NCBI GenBank assembly: GCA_015075645.1
Contig: JABTUF010000005.1
Span: 310,001-374,000 of the forward strand
Direction of reading: 5' to 3'
Source of the DNA: Burkholderiales bacterium
GTDB lineage: Bacteria; Pseudomonadota; Gammaproteobacteria; Burkholderiales; Casimicrobiaceae
Length of the DNA stretch: 64,000 bases
Shown: piece by piece, positions 1-9,295 of the stretch
How the letters are laid out: each line of letters opens with the position of its first letter
Numbering within the stretch: position 1 is the first letter of the stretch
The notes under the pieces: generated by a model
What the model was told of the DNA's origin: nothing
Database searches by the model: none
What the model saw: the letters and a program-made list of their open reading frames with translations, nothing else
Made by a program: the position numbers and the translations under genes

Positions 1-1128
1 AAGGGCGAAAGCATCTTCGGCGGCGGCGTCCTCGAGGTGTTGCCCGACGGCTTCGGGTTCCTGCGCTCGCCCGACACGAGCTACCTCGCGGGCACCGACG
101 ACATCTACATCTCGCCCTCGCAGATCCGCCGCTTCAACCTGCACACCGGCGACACGATCGAGGGCGAGATCCGCACGCCGAAGGACGGCGAGCGCTACTT
201 CGCGCTGGTCAAGGTCGACAAGGTCAACGGCGAGCCGCCCGAGGCGTCGAAGAACAAGATCCTGTTCGAGAACCTGACGCCGCTCTTTCCCGACGAGCCG
301 ATGGTGCTCGAGCGCGACATCAAGGCCGAGGAGAACCTCACCGGACGGGTCATCGACATCATCGCGCCGATCGGCAAGGGCCAGCGTGGATTGCTCGTCG
401 CGAGCCCGAAGTCCGGCAAGACGGTGATGCTGCAGCACATCGCGCACTCGATCGCGGCGAACCACCCCGAGTGCGTGCTGATCGTGCTCCTGATCGACGA
501 GCGCCCCGAGGAAGTGACCGAGATGCAGCGCACGGTGCGCGGCGAGGTGGTCGCCTCGACCTTCGACGAGCCGGCGACGCGCCACGTGCAGGTCGCCGAG
601 ATGGTGATCGAGAAGGCGAAGCGCCTGGTCGAACACAAGAAGGACGTCGTGATCCTGCTCGACTCGATCACGCGGCTCGCGCGCGCCTACAACACCGTCG
701 TGCCCGCCTCCGGCAAGGTGCTGACCGGCGGCGTCGACGCCAACGCGCTGCAGCGCCCCAAGCGCTTCTTCGGCGCTGCCCGCAACATCGAGGAAGGCGG
801 CTCGCTCACGATCATCGCCACCGCGCTCATCGACACCGGCTCGCGGATGGACGACGTGATCTACGAGGAATTCAAGGGCACCGGCAACATGGAGATCCAC
901 CTGGATCGCCGCATGGCCGAGAAGCGCACCTACCCGGCGATCAACGTCAACCGCTCGGGCACGCGCAAGGAAGAGATGCTGCTGAAGCCCGAGGTCCTGC
1001 AGAAGGTCTGGGTGCTCCGCAAGGTGCTCTATCCGATGGACGACCTCGAGGCCACCGAGTTCCTCGTCGACAAGGTGCGGGCGACCAAGAACAACGCCGA
1101 ATTTTTCGATTCGATGCGGCGGGGCTGA
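1..1128 (+). CDS. rho: Transcription termination factor Rho (5' end outside window)
   Basis: Rho is a hexameric RNA-dependent ATPase that ends transcription at unstructured C-rich RNA. The frame is open from base 1, giving 375 residues; E. coli Rho has 419, so roughly the first 45 residues are missing. The cold-shock-like RNA-binding segment ([11 protein letters not shown]) is followed by the ATPase core: P-loop [10 protein letters not shown], the [12 protein letters not shown] segment, Walker [15 protein letters not shown], and the Q/R-loop region [23 protein letters not shown]. The C-terminus ([15 protein letters not shown]) is intact and ends in TGA. The first GTG of the visible frame, at 37, is internal and not the start. 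Identification is certain. Confidence 0.97.
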   Translation, partial: KGESIFGGGVLEVLPDGFGFLRSPDTSYLAGTDDIYISPSQIRRFNLHTGDTIEGEIRTPKDGERYFALVKVDKVNGEPPEASKNKILFENLTPLFPDEPMVLERDIKAEENLTGRVIDIIAPIGKGQRGLLVASPKSGKTVMLQHIAHSIAANHPECVLIVLLIDERPEEVTEMQRTVRGEVVASTFDEPATRHVQVAEMVIEKAKRLVEHKKDVVILLDSITRLARAYNTVVPASGKVLTGGVDANALQRPKRFFGAARNIEEGGSLTIIATALIDTGSRMDDVIYEEFKGTGNMEIHLDRRMAEKRTYPAINVNRSGTRKEEMLLKPEVLQKVWVLRKVLYPMDDLEATEFLVDKVRATKNNAEFFDSMRRG

Positions 1129-1138
1129 GTCGCCGGGG

Positions 1139-1899
1139 CCCGTCGGGCTTGAAGCCCGACCCACCACCCGCCCCGTGGGTCGGCCTTCAGGCCGACACGA
1201 TCCATCGCATCACCACCCGCCCCGTCGGGCTGAAGCCCGACCCACCACCGCCGCCCTGCCCGTGGGTCGGCCTTCAGGCCGACACGATCCATCGCATCAC
1301 CACCCGCCCCGTCGGGCTGAAGCCCGACCCACCACCCGCCCCGTGGGTCGGCCTTCAGGCCGACACGATCCATCGCATCACCACCCGCCCCGTCGGGCTG
1401 AAGCCCGACCCACCACCCGTCCCGTGGGTCGGCCTTCAGGCCGACGCGATCCATCGCATCACCGCCCGCCCGTCGGTCGGACCCACCACCTGTCCCGTGG
1501 GTCGGCCTTCAGGCCGACGCGATCCATCGCATCACCACCGCCCCGTCGGGCTGAGCCCGACCCACCACCCGTCCCGTGGGTCGGCCTTCAGGCCGACACG
1601 ATCCATCGCATCACCACCCGCCCCGTCGGGCTGAAGCCCGACCCACCACCCGTCCCGTGGGTCGGCCTTCAGGCCGACGCGATCCATCGCATCACCACCC
1701 GCCCCGTCGGGCTGAAGCCCGACCCACCACCCGTCCCGTGGGTCGGCCTTCAGGCCGACACGATCCATCGCATCACCACCCGCCCCGTCGGGCTGAAGCC
1801 CGACCCACCACCCGTCCCGTGGGTCGGCCTTCAGGCCGACACGATTCATCGCATCACCACCCGCCCCGTCGGGCTGAAGCCCGACCCACCACCCGCCCC
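1139..1899. repeat. Tandem array of ~81-bp units, each with two 18-nt palindromes
   Basis: About nine units run head to tail directly after rho. Each holds palindrome A, GTCGGGCTGAAGCCCGAC (8-bp arms, 2-nt centre), a CCACCACCC-type spacer, palindrome B, GTCGGCCTTCAGGCCGAC, and a spacer containing GATCCATCGCATCACC. The period is 81 bp; one unit is 87 bp because of a short insertion near 1250, one A copy near 1470 is degenerate and another near 1544 lacks one base. Single bases vary between units (ACGATCC or GCGATCC). All reading frames through the array are repeat artefacts. Related palindromes occur at 10591-10608 and 63254-63271. The array separates rho from the next gene and could form stacked hairpins in the rho transcript. 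Confidence 0.95.
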
Positions 1900-1934
1900 G
1901 GGGCTATGAAGGCCCCCAGCGGCAGGGAGGGCCC

Positions 1935-2723
1935 TTGAAAACTCGAATTCTCGCGATCACCACGGTACTGGCCGTCGGCTTCTCCGGCACCTGTTTCGCC
2001 GGCAGCTACAGCAACGACTTCTCGTCGGGCGTGGGTGCCGCGAGCCTGCGCGGCAGCGCCGTCGTGGACAGCGGCAGCGTCAGGCTCACACCGAATGCGG
2101 GGGGCAACGAAGGCTCGCTGGTGATCGACAACCTCGATCCCGGGCGCACCGTGCAGAGCTTCGACGCCTCCTTCACGCTGGCGATCGGGCCCGGGTCCAC
2201 TCCGCCGGCGGACGGCGTGAGCTTCAGTTTCGGCCCACCTCCAGGGGGCACCTACGGCGAGTCCGGCGCACCGACCGGCATCGCCGTGGTCTTCGACATC
2301 TACGACAACGGCGAGACTCCGACGCCGCCGGTCATCCGCATCATGGTCAACGGCACGCAGGTCGCTGCAACGACGGGCACGCTCTTCACCGCCGGCGCGT
2401 TCGTGCCGGTGTCGATCCATGTCGACGGCGGCGGACTCGACCTGAACTTCAACTCCGGCGCGATCGTGTTCACCAACGCGTTGCTGCCGGGATACGTCCC
2501 GTCGAGCCAGTATCAGTTCACGTTCGGCGCCCGGACCGGCAGCCTCGCGGCGGAACAGCGCATCGACGATGTCGCGATCACGACGTCGGTCGCGGCGCCA
2601 CTGGCGGTCCCGACCCTCGCAGAATGGGGGACGATCGCGCTGGCCGGATTGCTGGCCTTGTTCGCGGCGTTCGCGCTGCGCGGGGCCCGGACGGGCCGGA
2701 TCGGCACCTCGCGCCGCGTCTGA
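1935..2723 (+). CDS. Secreted lectin-like protein with IPTL-CTERM sorting tail
   Basis: A 262-residue exported protein. It has an N-terminal signal peptide (basic MKTR, hydrophobic core, FAG cleavage region near residue 23) and a beta-rich central domain resembling bacterial L-type lectin or LamG-like folds ([29 protein letters not shown]). The C-terminus is [20 protein letters not shown] followed by an Arg-rich end. This matches the IPTL-CTERM tripartite signal (PTLxEWG motif, transmembrane helix, basic tail), known as a substrate signal for exosortase-type processing; no exosortase gene lies in this window. The start is TTG at 1935, preceded by GGCAGGGAGG; an ATG at 1906 hits a stop at once. 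The ligand is unknown. Confidence 0.75.
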   Translation: MKTRILAITTVLAVGFSGTCFAGSYSNDFSSGVGAASLRGSAVVDSGSVRLTPNAGGNEGSLVIDNLDPGRTVQSFDASFTLAIGPGSTPPADGVSFSFGPPPGGTYGESGAPTGIAVVFDIYDNGETPTPPVIRIMVNGTQVAATTGTLFTAGAFVPVSIHVDGGGLDLNFNSGAIVFTNALLPGYVPSSQYQFTFGARTGSLAAEQRIDDVAITTSVAAPLAVPTLAEWGTIALAGLLALFAAFALRGARTGRIGTSRRV

Positions 2724-2824
2724 GTCCGACACAACCGTAGCGGCGGGGCGCCCGCCGCGACCATCGGGCGCGCTCCATCGACCAGGCCGCGGATCCCTTC
2801 GGCGGCCCGACGCCCGGATTCCCG

Positions 2825-2853
2825 TTGCGGCGTCGACCGAATCACGGCATAAT
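2825..2853 (+). promoter_or_regulatory. Putative sigma-70 promoter for rpmE
   Basis: TTGCGG (2825-2830) and CATAAT (2848-2853) are separated by exactly 17 bp and lie about 100 bp upstream of the rpmE start codon. The hexamers match the sigma-70 consensus at four and five positions. This is inferred from sequence only. Confidence 0.45.
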
Positions 2854-2949
2854 TATCGATTGCCCGCCGCAGGGGCGTGGGACCGTCCCGGACCCGCGTG
2901 GCGGCCGGCCCGCGCAGCCGGCGCGCCCGGCCCGCGACGAGAGGACTCC

Positions 2950-3201
2950 ATGAAGACCGGCATCCATCCGAAGTACGAGGCGATCCAGGTGACCTGCAGT
3001 TGCGGCAACACGTTCGAGACGCGCACCGCCTCGCCCGCCAAGTCGCTGCACATCGAAGTGTGCTCGTCCTGCCATCCGTTCTACACCGGCAAGCAGAAGG
3101 TGATGGACACCGCCGGGCGGATCGACAAGTTCAAGCAGCGCTACGGCGCGAAGGCGACGCCGGCGAAGCCCGCGGCCAAGGCCGCTGCCGCGCGCAGTTG
3201 A
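2950..3201 (+). CDS. rpmE: 50S ribosomal protein L31, zinc-binding type
   Basis: L31 is a component of the large ribosomal subunit. The 83-residue product begins [10 protein letters not shown] and carries the zinc-ligand cysteines of the C+ form (CSC near residues 16-18, then CSSC near 36-39), so it is the zinc-requiring type. The Ala/Lys-rich tail ([16 protein letters not shown]) extends beyond the roughly 70 residues of E. coli L31. The start ATG follows GAGGACTCC. Its place just downstream of rho is common in Betaproteobacteria. The gene has its own likely promoter (2825-2853) and a strong intrinsic terminator (3238-3262), so it appears to be a single-gene unit. Confidence 0.97.
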   Translation: MKTGIHPKYEAIQVTCSCGNTFETRTASPAKSLHIEVCSSCHPFYTGKQKVMDTAGRIDKFKQRYGAKATPAKPAAKAAAARS

Positions 3202-3237
3202 TCCGGCGCCGCGAGTCGAACGGCACGGTGCCGCGCG

Positions 3238-3262
3238 AAAAGGCAGCTTCGGCTGCCTTTTT
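3238..3262 (+). terminator. Intrinsic terminator after rpmE
   Basis: A perfect stem AAAAGGCAGC / GCTGCCTTTT with a TTCG tetraloop runs straight into a T tract. It lies 36 bp after the rpmE stop codon and before the glycosyltransferase start. Confidence 0.9.
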
Positions 3263-3293
3263 CGTTCGTGGCGAAGCCACCGCGTCAAACCGC

Positions 3294-4985
3294 ATGCGCG
3301 CACCCCGATCCGCCCCCCCCGAGCCCGTCGACCCGGAAGCGGTCTCCCCATCGGGTCCGCAGCGCTCGCTCAAGCAGGCCGGCCTCGTCCTGCTCTGCCT
3401 CGCGTGGATCGCGCTCGGGCTCGTCGGCCACGATCCCTGGAAGGCGGAGGACGCGACCACCTTCGGCATCGCACATGGCATGGCGCAGTCCGGTGACGTC
3501 GTCGTTCCGATGCTCGCCGGCGAGCCGTGGCTCGAACGCGGTCCGCTGGTGCCCGCCCTCGCCGCGGGCGCGATGAAACTCTTCGCGCCGCCGCTCGCCC
3601 CGCACAACGCCGCGCGCCTCGCGGCCGGCTTGCTGCTCGCCCTGGTGCTCGTCTTCACCTCGCTCGCGAGCCGGGAACTGAACGGCCGCGCGTTCCGCTG
3701 GCTCCCGGCGCTCGTGCTCGTCGGGTCGATCGGCATGTGGGAGCGCGCGCACGCGCTCTCCGGCGAACTCGGACTGACCGCGGGCATCGCGGTCGCGCTC
3801 TACGGCTTCGCGCTGGCGCTGCGCCGGCCGGTCGCGGGAGGCGTCGCGATCGGCATGGGCGCCGCGGTCGCGTTCCTGTCCTGCGGACTGGGCGGACCGA
3901 TCTGGATCACGATCGCCGCCCTGCTCCTCCCGGGCGCGTCGCCGCTGTGGCGGACGCGCGCGCACGTCGCGACGGCGGCGGTCGCGATCGCGGTGGCGCT
4001 GCCGCTGGCGGCGTGGTGGCCGCTCGCGCTCCTCGAACGCTCGCCCGCGCTCCTCGAAGCGTGGACGTCCGCCGAGCATTGGCGCGACTACTTCGCCCCG
4101 GCGGCCGACGGCGGCTTCGACCCGCTCTACATCGCGAAGAACCTGCCCTGGCTCGCGTGGCCCGCGGTGCCGCTCGTGCTGTGGATGCTGTGGATCCGCG
4201 GTCGCGGCTTCAACGGCGGCCTGAGCGATGCGGGCGTCGTGCTTCCCGGCGTCCTCGCGCTCGTGATCCTCGCCGGGCTCGCGCTCGAGCGCGACCCGCG
4301 CCTCATCTCGGCGATGCCGCTGCTCGTCCCGCTCGCCTTGCTCGCGTCGATCGAGGTCGATTCGCTGAAGCGCGGCTTCTCCGGGGCGCTCGACTGGTTC
4401 GGCATCCTGACCTTCGGCCTCACTGCGATCCTCGTCTGGGGCGTCTGGATCGACTCATACCTGTACGGCATGTCGGAAACGACCGCGCGCCTGTTCCGCG
4501 ATACCGAGGTCGGCTTCCGCCCGTCGTTCAAGCTGTGGGCGATGCTCGCCGCGCTCGGCATGACGATCCTGTGGGTCGTGATGGTGCGGCCGGCGCGGCG
4601 CTCGAACCGCCGCGCGGTACTGAACTGGGCGATCGGCGTGACGCTCCTGTGGGCGCTCGTGTCGACGATCTGGCTCCCCTACATCGACTCGCGGCGCAGC
4701 TACCGCGTGGTGGCCGAATCGCTGCGCGCGCAGTTGCCGCCGGACGCCTGCATTGCGAGCAGCAACCTGGGCGAGGCGCAGCGCGCGCTCCTCGCGTACT
4801 TCGCCGGGATCACGACCCAGCGCGTCGAGTCCGGCGAAGGCGGCGGTTGCCGGTACCTGCTCATGCAGGTCAACCGCCCCGACCTCAACGCGCCCGCGAT
4901 CGAGGGCTGGAAGCGGGTATGGGAAGGATCGCGCCGCGGCGACAACACCGAGCGGTTCGTGCTCTTCGACCGGAGTCCAGCGTGA
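3294..4985 (+). CDS. Membrane glycosyltransferase, ArnT/GT39-like
   Basis: A 563-residue polytopic protein of the family that moves sugars from lipid-phosphate carriers, as ArnT does with aminoarabinose; acceptor and donor here are unknown. The first periplasmic loop has the family features: [18 protein letters not shown], with acidic residues after the first helix, then [14 protein letters not shown]. About a dozen hydrophobic segments follow to near residue 450, and a soluble C-terminal domain starts near [23 protein letters not shown] 3294 is the start; upstream frame sequence belongs to the rpmE region. Its stop overlaps the obgE GTG (GTGA at 4982), so translation is probably coupled. Confidence 0.8.
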   Translation: MRAPRSAPPEPVDPEAVSPSGPQRSLKQAGLVLLCLAWIALGLVGHDPWKAEDATTFGIAHGMAQSGDVVVPMLAGEPWLERGPLVPALAAGAMKLFAPPLAPHNAARLAAGLLLALVLVFTSLASRELNGRAFRWLPALVLVGSIGMWERAHALSGELGLTAGIAVALYGFALALRRPVAGGVAIGMGAAVAFLSCGLGGPIWITIAALLLPGASPLWRTRAHVATAAVAIAVALPLAAWWPLALLERSPALLEAWTSAEHWRDYFAPAADGGFDPLYIAKNLPWLAWPAVPLVLWMLWIRGRGFNGGLSDAGVVLPGVLALVILAGLALERDPRLISAMPLLVPLALLASIEVDSLKRGFSGALDWFGILTFGLTAILVWGVWIDSYLYGMSETTARLFRDTEVGFRPSFKLWAMLAALGMTILWVVMVRPARRSNRRAVLNWAIGVTLLWALVSTIWLPYIDSRRSYRVVAESLRAQLPPDACIASSNLGEAQRALLAYFAGITTQRVESGEGGGCRYLLMQVNRPDLNAPAIEGWKRVWEGSRRGDNTERFVLFDRSPA

Positions 4986-6091
4986 AGTTCGTCGACGAGG
5001 CGGTGATCGACGTGCACGCCGGCGCCGGCGGCAACGGCGTCGCCGCGTTCCGGCGCGAGAAGTACGTACCGCGCGGCGGGCCGAGCGGCGGCGACGGCGG
5101 CCGCGGCGGCAGCATCCACGCGATCGCCGACCGCAACATCAACACGCTGATCGACTACCGCTACGCGCGCATCCACCGCGCGAAGAGCGGCGAGAACGGC
5201 ATGGGCGCCGACAAGTACGGCCGCGGCGCCGACGACGTCGTGCTGCGCGTGCCGGTCGGCACCGTCGTCACCGACGCCGACACCGGCGAGGCCATCGCCG
5301 ACCTCGCGACCGATGGCGCGCAGGCGACGCTCGCCAGGGGCGGCAAGGGCGGGCTCGGCAACATCCACTTCAAGTCGAGCACCAACCGGGCGCCGCGCCA
5401 GTTCACGAAGGGCGAACCGGGCGAATCACGCCGCATCCGCTTCGAACTCAAGGTGCTCGCGGACGTCGGGCTCCTCGGCATGCCCAACGCGGGCAAGTCG
5501 ACGCTGATCCGCGCGGTGTCGGCGGCGCGACCGAAGGTCGCCGACTATCCGTTCACCACGCTCGCGCCCTCGCTCGGCGTCGTGCGCACCGACGAGCGGC
5601 GGAGCTTCGTCGTGGCCGACATTCCCGGCCTGATCGAAGGCGCCTCGGAAGGCGCGGGACTGGGCCACCGGTTCCTGCGTCATCTGCAGCGCACGCGGCT
5701 CCTGCTCCACGTCGTCGACCTGGCGCCGCTCGATCCCGACGCGGACCCGGTGCGCGAGGCGAAGGCGATCGCCGCCGAGTTGAAGAAGTACGATCCCGCG
5801 CTCGCGAAGAAGCCGCGCTGGCTCGTGCCGAACAAGCTCGACCTCGTGCCGCCGGACGAGCGGGAGGCGCGCGTCGCGGCATTCGTCGAGGCGCTACGGC
5901 ACAAGGGGCCGGTGTTCCCGATCTCGGCCATCTCCGGCGAAGGCTGCCGCGCACTCACCTGGGCGATCCAGGATTGGCTCGACGCCCATCCTGCGCTGTC
6001 CGCGGTGGCGGAGCCGGCATCCGGCACGCCGACGGTGCTCACCCCCGCTCCGGTGCGCGCAAGACGGAAGCGCGCGGAGAGTGCATCGTGA
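4982..6091 (+). CDS. obgE: GTPase Obg/CgtA
   Basis: ObgE is an essential GTPase linked to 50S ribosome assembly and stress signalling. The 369-residue product begins (GTG) [18 protein letters not shown] and has the Gly-rich Obg domain (about residues 1-158: [22 protein letters not shown]). The G domain follows, with P-loop [10 protein letters not shown], switch [11 protein letters not shown]3 [16 protein letters not shown] and G4-like NKLD. The C-terminus is basic ([11 protein letters not shown]). GTG 4982 overlaps the upstream stop by four bases and the gene's own stop overlaps the proB GTG in the same way (6088-6091), so glycosyltransferase, obgE and proB look translationally coupled. Confidence 0.97.
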   Translation: MKFVDEAVIDVHAGAGGNGVAAFRREKYVPRGGPSGGDGGRGGSIHAIADRNINTLIDYRYARIHRAKSGENGMGADKYGRGADDVVLRVPVGTVVTDADTGEAIADLATDGAQATLARGGKGGLGNIHFKSSTNRAPRQFTKGEPGESRRIRFELKVLADVGLLGMPNAGKSTLIRAVSAARPKVADYPFTTLAPSLGVVRTDERRSFVVADIPGLIEGASEGAGLGHRFLRHLQRTRLLLHVVDLAPLDPDADPVREAKAIAAELKKYDPALAKKPRWLVPNKLDLVPPDEREARVAAFVEALRHKGPVFPISAISGEGCRALTWAIQDWLDAHPALSAVAEPASGTPTVLTPAPVRARRKRAESAS

Positions 6092-7206
6092 CCGCCGCCG
6101 CGCGCGCCCGGCGCTGGGTGGTCAAGGTGGGTTCGAGCCTCGTGACCAACGACGGCCGGGGACTCGACCACGCCGCGGTCACGCGCCTCGCCGCGGGCAT
6201 CGCCGCGCTGAAACGCGACGGCCGCGAGGCCGTGCTGGTCTCCTCGGGCGCGATCGCGGAAGGCATGCAACGGCTCGGCTGGGACAAGCGGCCGAAGGCG
6301 ATCCACGACCTGCAGGCCGCCGCCGCGGTCGGTCAGATGGGACTCGTGCAGGCCTACGAAGCCGTGTTCGCGAAGCACGGGCTGCACACCGCGCAGATCC
6401 TGCTCACCCACGACGACCTCGCGGACCGCCGGCGCTACCTGAACGCTCGCAGCACGCTGCGCACGCTGATCGCGCTCGGCGTCGTGCCGATCATCAACGA
6501 GAACGACACGGTCACCACCGACGAGATCCGCGTCGGCGACAACGACACGCTCGGCGCGCTCGTGACCAACCTGATCGAGGCCGACGTACTGGTGCTCCTG
6601 ACCGACCAGCCGGGACTCTACTCGGCCGATCCGCGCCGCGATCCGAAGGCGACGCTCGTGCGCACCGCGCGGGCCGGCGATCCCGCGCTCGAAGCGATGG
6701 CGGGAGGCGCGGGCAGCGAGATCGGCCGCGGCGGGATGCTGACGAAGGTGCTCGCCGCGAAGCGCGCTGCGCGCTCGGGCGCCTCGACGGTCATCGCGAG
6801 CGGCCGCGAAGCCGACGTCCTCGCGCGTCTCGCCTCGGGCGAGGCGGTGGGCACCGAACTCGTCGCGGAGGCCCAGTCGCTCGGCGCGCGCAAGCAATGG
6901 CTCGCCGACCACGTGCAACTCGCCGGCAGCCTCCGCCTGGACGCCGGCGCGGTGCGCGCGCTCGCGCGCGAAGGCAAGAGCCTGCTGCCGATCGGCGTGA
7001 CCGCGGTCGACGGCGCATTCGAGCGCGGCGAGGTCGTCGGCTGTTTCGCGCCCGACGGACGCGAAATCGCGCGCGGCCTGGTCAACTACGGCGCGTCCGA
7101 CGTGTCGCGCATCCTCGGCCAGCCGTCGAGCCGGATCGAGTCGATCCTCGGATGGGTCGACGAGCCCGAACTCATCCACCGCGACAATCTCGTCCTGCTC
7201 GCGTAG
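6088..7206 (+). CDS. proB: Glutamate 5-kinase
   Basis: ProB phosphorylates glutamate in the first step of proline synthesis. The 372-residue product has the amino-acid kinase fold ([14 protein letters not shown] near the N-terminus, [41 protein letters not shown]-like [21 protein letters not shown]) and a C-terminal PUA domain (about residues 280-370). Length fits the family (E. coli 367). Start is GTG 6088, overlapping the obgE stop. proA is not adjacent. Feedback inhibition by proline is known for the family; the sequence itself shows no regulatory element. Confidence 0.96.
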   Translation: MTAAARARRWVVKVGSSLVTNDGRGLDHAAVTRLAAGIAALKRDGREAVLVSSGAIAEGMQRLGWDKRPKAIHDLQAAAAVGQMGLVQAYEAVFAKHGLHTAQILLTHDDLADRRRYLNARSTLRTLIALGVVPIINENDTVTTDEIRVGDNDTLGALVTNLIEADVLVLLTDQPGLYSADPRRDPKATLVRTARAGDPALEAMAGGAGSEIGRGGMLTKVLAAKRAARSGASTVIASGREADVLARLASGEAVGTELVAEAQSLGARKQWLADHVQLAGSLRLDAGAVRALAREGKSLLPIGVTAVDGAFERGEVVGCFAPDGREIARGLVNYGASDVSRILGQPSSRIESILGWVDEPELIHRDNLVLLA

Positions 7207-7239
7207 AGCGGGTTCGACGTTCAACGTCCAACGTCCAGA

Positions 7240-7264
7240 GCGCCCCTGCAATCGACAGGGGCGC
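7240..7264. terminator. GC-rich hairpin after proB
   Basis: A perfect 9-bp stem GCGCCCCTG / CAGGGGCGC with a 7-nt loop (CAATCGA) begins 33 bp past the proB stop. There is no T tract, so it may be a terminator that needs help, or an RNA-stability hairpin for the obgE-proB message. Confidence 0.4.
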
Positions 7265-7311
7265 CCCGCTCGCCTACACTTGACCTTCGCCCGCAGAGCG
7301 AAGGACGAACG

Positions 7312-7851
7312 ATGGCGGTGATCGACCGGATCAGGGGCATCGTGACCGAGCCCGCGCACGAGTGGTCGTCGATCGCCGCCGAGCCCGCGACCGCGATGTC
7401 GGTCTACACCGGCTGGATCCTGATGCTCGCCGCCATCGGCCCGGTGGCGATGCTCTTCGGCTACTCCGAGCTCGGCGTATCCTGGGCGCTGCGCGTCGCG
7501 GTGTCGGCGTACGTCACGGCGCTCGTGGTGCCTGCGGTGCTGGCGCTCATCGTCGACGTCATCGCGCCATCGTTCGGGGGGGAGCGGGACTACGTCGCGT
7601 CGCTGAAACTCGTCGCGTACAGTTGCACGGTCGTCTGGCTCGCCGGCATCCTGCACCTGCTGGGCGCGTTCGCCCAGCTCGTGATGTGGGTGGTCGCGGT
7701 CTACGCGCTCTACACGTTCTTCCTCGGCGCGCCGGTGCTGCGCAAGTGCAGCGCCGACAAGGCGATCCCGTTCACCCTGATCGTCGTGCTGTGCGCGATC
7801 GCGCTGTTCGTCGTCGCCGGCTACGCGATGGGTGCGCGCCGGCCGTTCTGA
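7312..7851 (+). CDS. Yip1-family membrane protein
   Basis: A 179-residue inner-membrane protein with a short cytosolic lead (MAVIDRIRGIVTEPAHEWSS) and five hydrophobic segments. The RIRGIVTEPAxEW opening and the later ERDYVASLKLVAYSCTVVWLAG segment are typical of bacterial proteins with the Yip1 domain; their function is not established. The start ATG is preceded by GCGAAGGACGAACG. The gene converges on rppH with only 19 bp between stops, and no terminator is obvious there. Confidence 0.75.
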   Translation: MAVIDRIRGIVTEPAHEWSSIAAEPATAMSVYTGWILMLAAIGPVAMLFGYSELGVSWALRVAVSAYVTALVVPAVLALIVDVIAPSFGGERDYVASLKLVAYSCTVVWLAGILHLLGAFAQLVMWVVAVYALYTFFLGAPVLRKCSADKAIPFTLIVVLCAIALFVVAGYAMGARRPF

Positions 7852-7870
7852 ACCCGCGACGGACCGGGGC

Positions 7871-8428
7871 TCAGGTTCCCTCGACCGGCTCCGCGTAGCC
7901 GTCCGGCATCGCCGGATGGTGGACGCCGAACAGTCGTTCGCGCCGCGTCTGCGGGCGCGAATGCAGGAAGCGCTCGAGCTCGATCAGCGCACGACGGTAG
8001 ACCTCGCGCTTGAACTCGATGACGTTGTCGAGCGGGATCCAGTAGTCGTGCCAACGCCACGCGTCGAACTCGGGGTGGTCGGACGCGCGGAGCGACACGT
8101 CGGTGTCGCGTCCGGTCAGGCGCAGCAGGTACCAGATCTGCTTCTGGCCGCGGTAGCTGCCGCGCCATTCGCGCTTGATCCAGTGCTGCGGCACCTCGTA
8201 GCGCAGCCAGTCTCGCGTCCGGCCGAGAACGCGGACATGCTGGGGAAGGAGGCCGACCTCCTCGCGGAGTTCCCGGTACATCGCCGCTTCGGGCGTCTCA
8301 CCGGTGTTGATGCCCCCTTGCGGGAACTGCCACGAATGTTCGCGGATCCGCTTGCCCCAGAAGACCTGGTTCCTGCCGTTGGCGATGACGATGGCGACGT
8401 TCGGGCGAAAGCCGTCGCGATCCAGCAT
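7871..8428 (-). CDS. rppH: RNA pyrophosphohydrolase
   Basis: RppH removes pyrophosphate from the 5' triphosphate end of mRNA and so opens it to RNase E decay. The 185-residue product begins [18 protein letters not shown], the conserved family start, and contains the Nudix box [18 protein letters not shown] within [11 protein letters not shown]. The following [12 protein letters not shown] and KQIWYLLRL segments are family-typical. The frame stays open upstream, but that sequence has no family similarity, so ATG 8428 is the start. The obg-proB-rppH neighbourhood is common in Betaproteobacteria. Confidence 0.95.
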   Translation of the reverse strand: MLDRDGFRPNVAIVIANGRNQVFWGKRIREHSWQFPQGGINTGETPEAAMYRELREEVGLLPQHVRVLGRTRDWLRYEVPQHWIKREWRGSYRGQKQIWYLLRLTGRDTDVSLRASDHPEFDAWRWHDYWIPLDNVIEFKREVYRRALIELERFLHSRPQTRRERLFGVHHPAMPDGYAEPVEGT

Positions 8429-8714
8429 CGCGTGATGCCTCGGAATCGATGGGTTGGCGCGATTCTGGCACGAAGCCGCCGCCGTGAAAAGCCGGACGGC
8501 GATGGCGACGCGGACGTCGCGCGAGCCGCCCGGGGCGAGCCCCTCGGGTTCCGCAGTGGCGCCGGAGGATCGTCGGGGACGGCGATCGTGTCGCGCCGCG
8601 AAGCACCGATCAGCGAGGGCGTCCCGCGGCGGCCGCAACAGGGTGAAAATAGTTGCGCGCACGGGCGCCGGACGCGCCTAGAATGACATCGACGCGATCG
8701 TCAGGACTGCGACG

Positions 8715-9266
8715 ATGGGAGCCCGCCGACAGGAGCGCACAACGCCTGGGCAAGCCGACACCGGCGTGCCGGCGAGCCTCGTGCGTCGTGCGGTCCTGGG
8801 AGACGATACCGTCCAGGGCACGCTGCGGCCACCCTGGGCGCGCGACCCCGACGCGTTCGACCGCGCCTGCACCGGTTGCGCGAAGTGCGTCGACGCCTGC
8901 CCGACGCACGTGCTGACCCTCGCGTCGAACCTCGCCCGGGTCGACTACGCGGACGGCGAATGCACGTTCTGCGGTGCATGCGCCGACGTCTGCCCCGAGC
9001 CCGCGTTCGATCTCGCCGCGCGCGCGGCGTCCGCGCGGCCGTGGACGGCGGTCGCCCGCATCGACGCGACCTGTCTCGCCCGCCTGGGCGTCGAATGCCG
9101 CAGTTGCGGCGACGCCTGCGAGGCGCAGGCGATCCGGTTCCGCGTGCACGCGGGTCCGGTGCCCGACCCGCGCGTCGACTTCGCGCGCTGCACCGGCTGC
9201 GGCGCGTGCGTGCGGACCTGCCCGGCCAGCGCCATCGACGTGCGCGCGATCGCCATCGCGTCCTGA
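8715..9266 (+). CDS. NapF-like polyferredoxin
   Basis: A 183-residue iron-sulfur protein with four Cys clusters in order: CTGCAKCVDACP, CTFCGACADVCP, an incomplete CRSCGDACE, and CTGCGACVRTCP. The first, second and fourth can each hold a 4Fe-4S centre. Order and length fit NapF, a cytoplasmic protein that helps mature periplasmic nitrate reductase NapA. No nap gene is nearby, so it is either an orphan NapF or a general ferredoxin. TAGAAT at 8679-8684 may be the promoter -10 element. The start ATG 8715 gives a basic lead; no Tat signal is seen. Confidence 0.75.
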   Translation: MGARRQERTTPGQADTGVPASLVRRAVLGDDTVQGTLRPPWARDPDAFDRACTGCAKCVDACPTHVLTLASNLARVDYADGECTFCGACADVCPEPAFDLAARAASARPWTAVARIDATCLARLGVECRSCGDACEAQAIRFRVHAGPVPDPRVDFARCTGCGACVRTCPASAIDVRAIAIAS

Positions 9267-9295
9267 GCGCGGAGGCCCTCGCGCGGCGGCGCGCT

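Noticed and set aside
1139..1899. Possible CRISPR array
   Set aside because: The spacers between palindromes are also repeated, the repeats are short palindromes with 8-bp arms, and no cas genes are present.
1029..1938. Several long open frames on both strands in the repeat array after rho
   Set aside because: All consist of the repeated unit translated over and over; a period of 81 bp (divisible by three) keeps frames open by chance.
5680..7656. Very long minus-strand frame opposite proB and obgE
   Set aside because: High-GC antisense shadow of well-identified genes; no domain is recognisable. Many similar long frames elsewhere were left out for the same reason.
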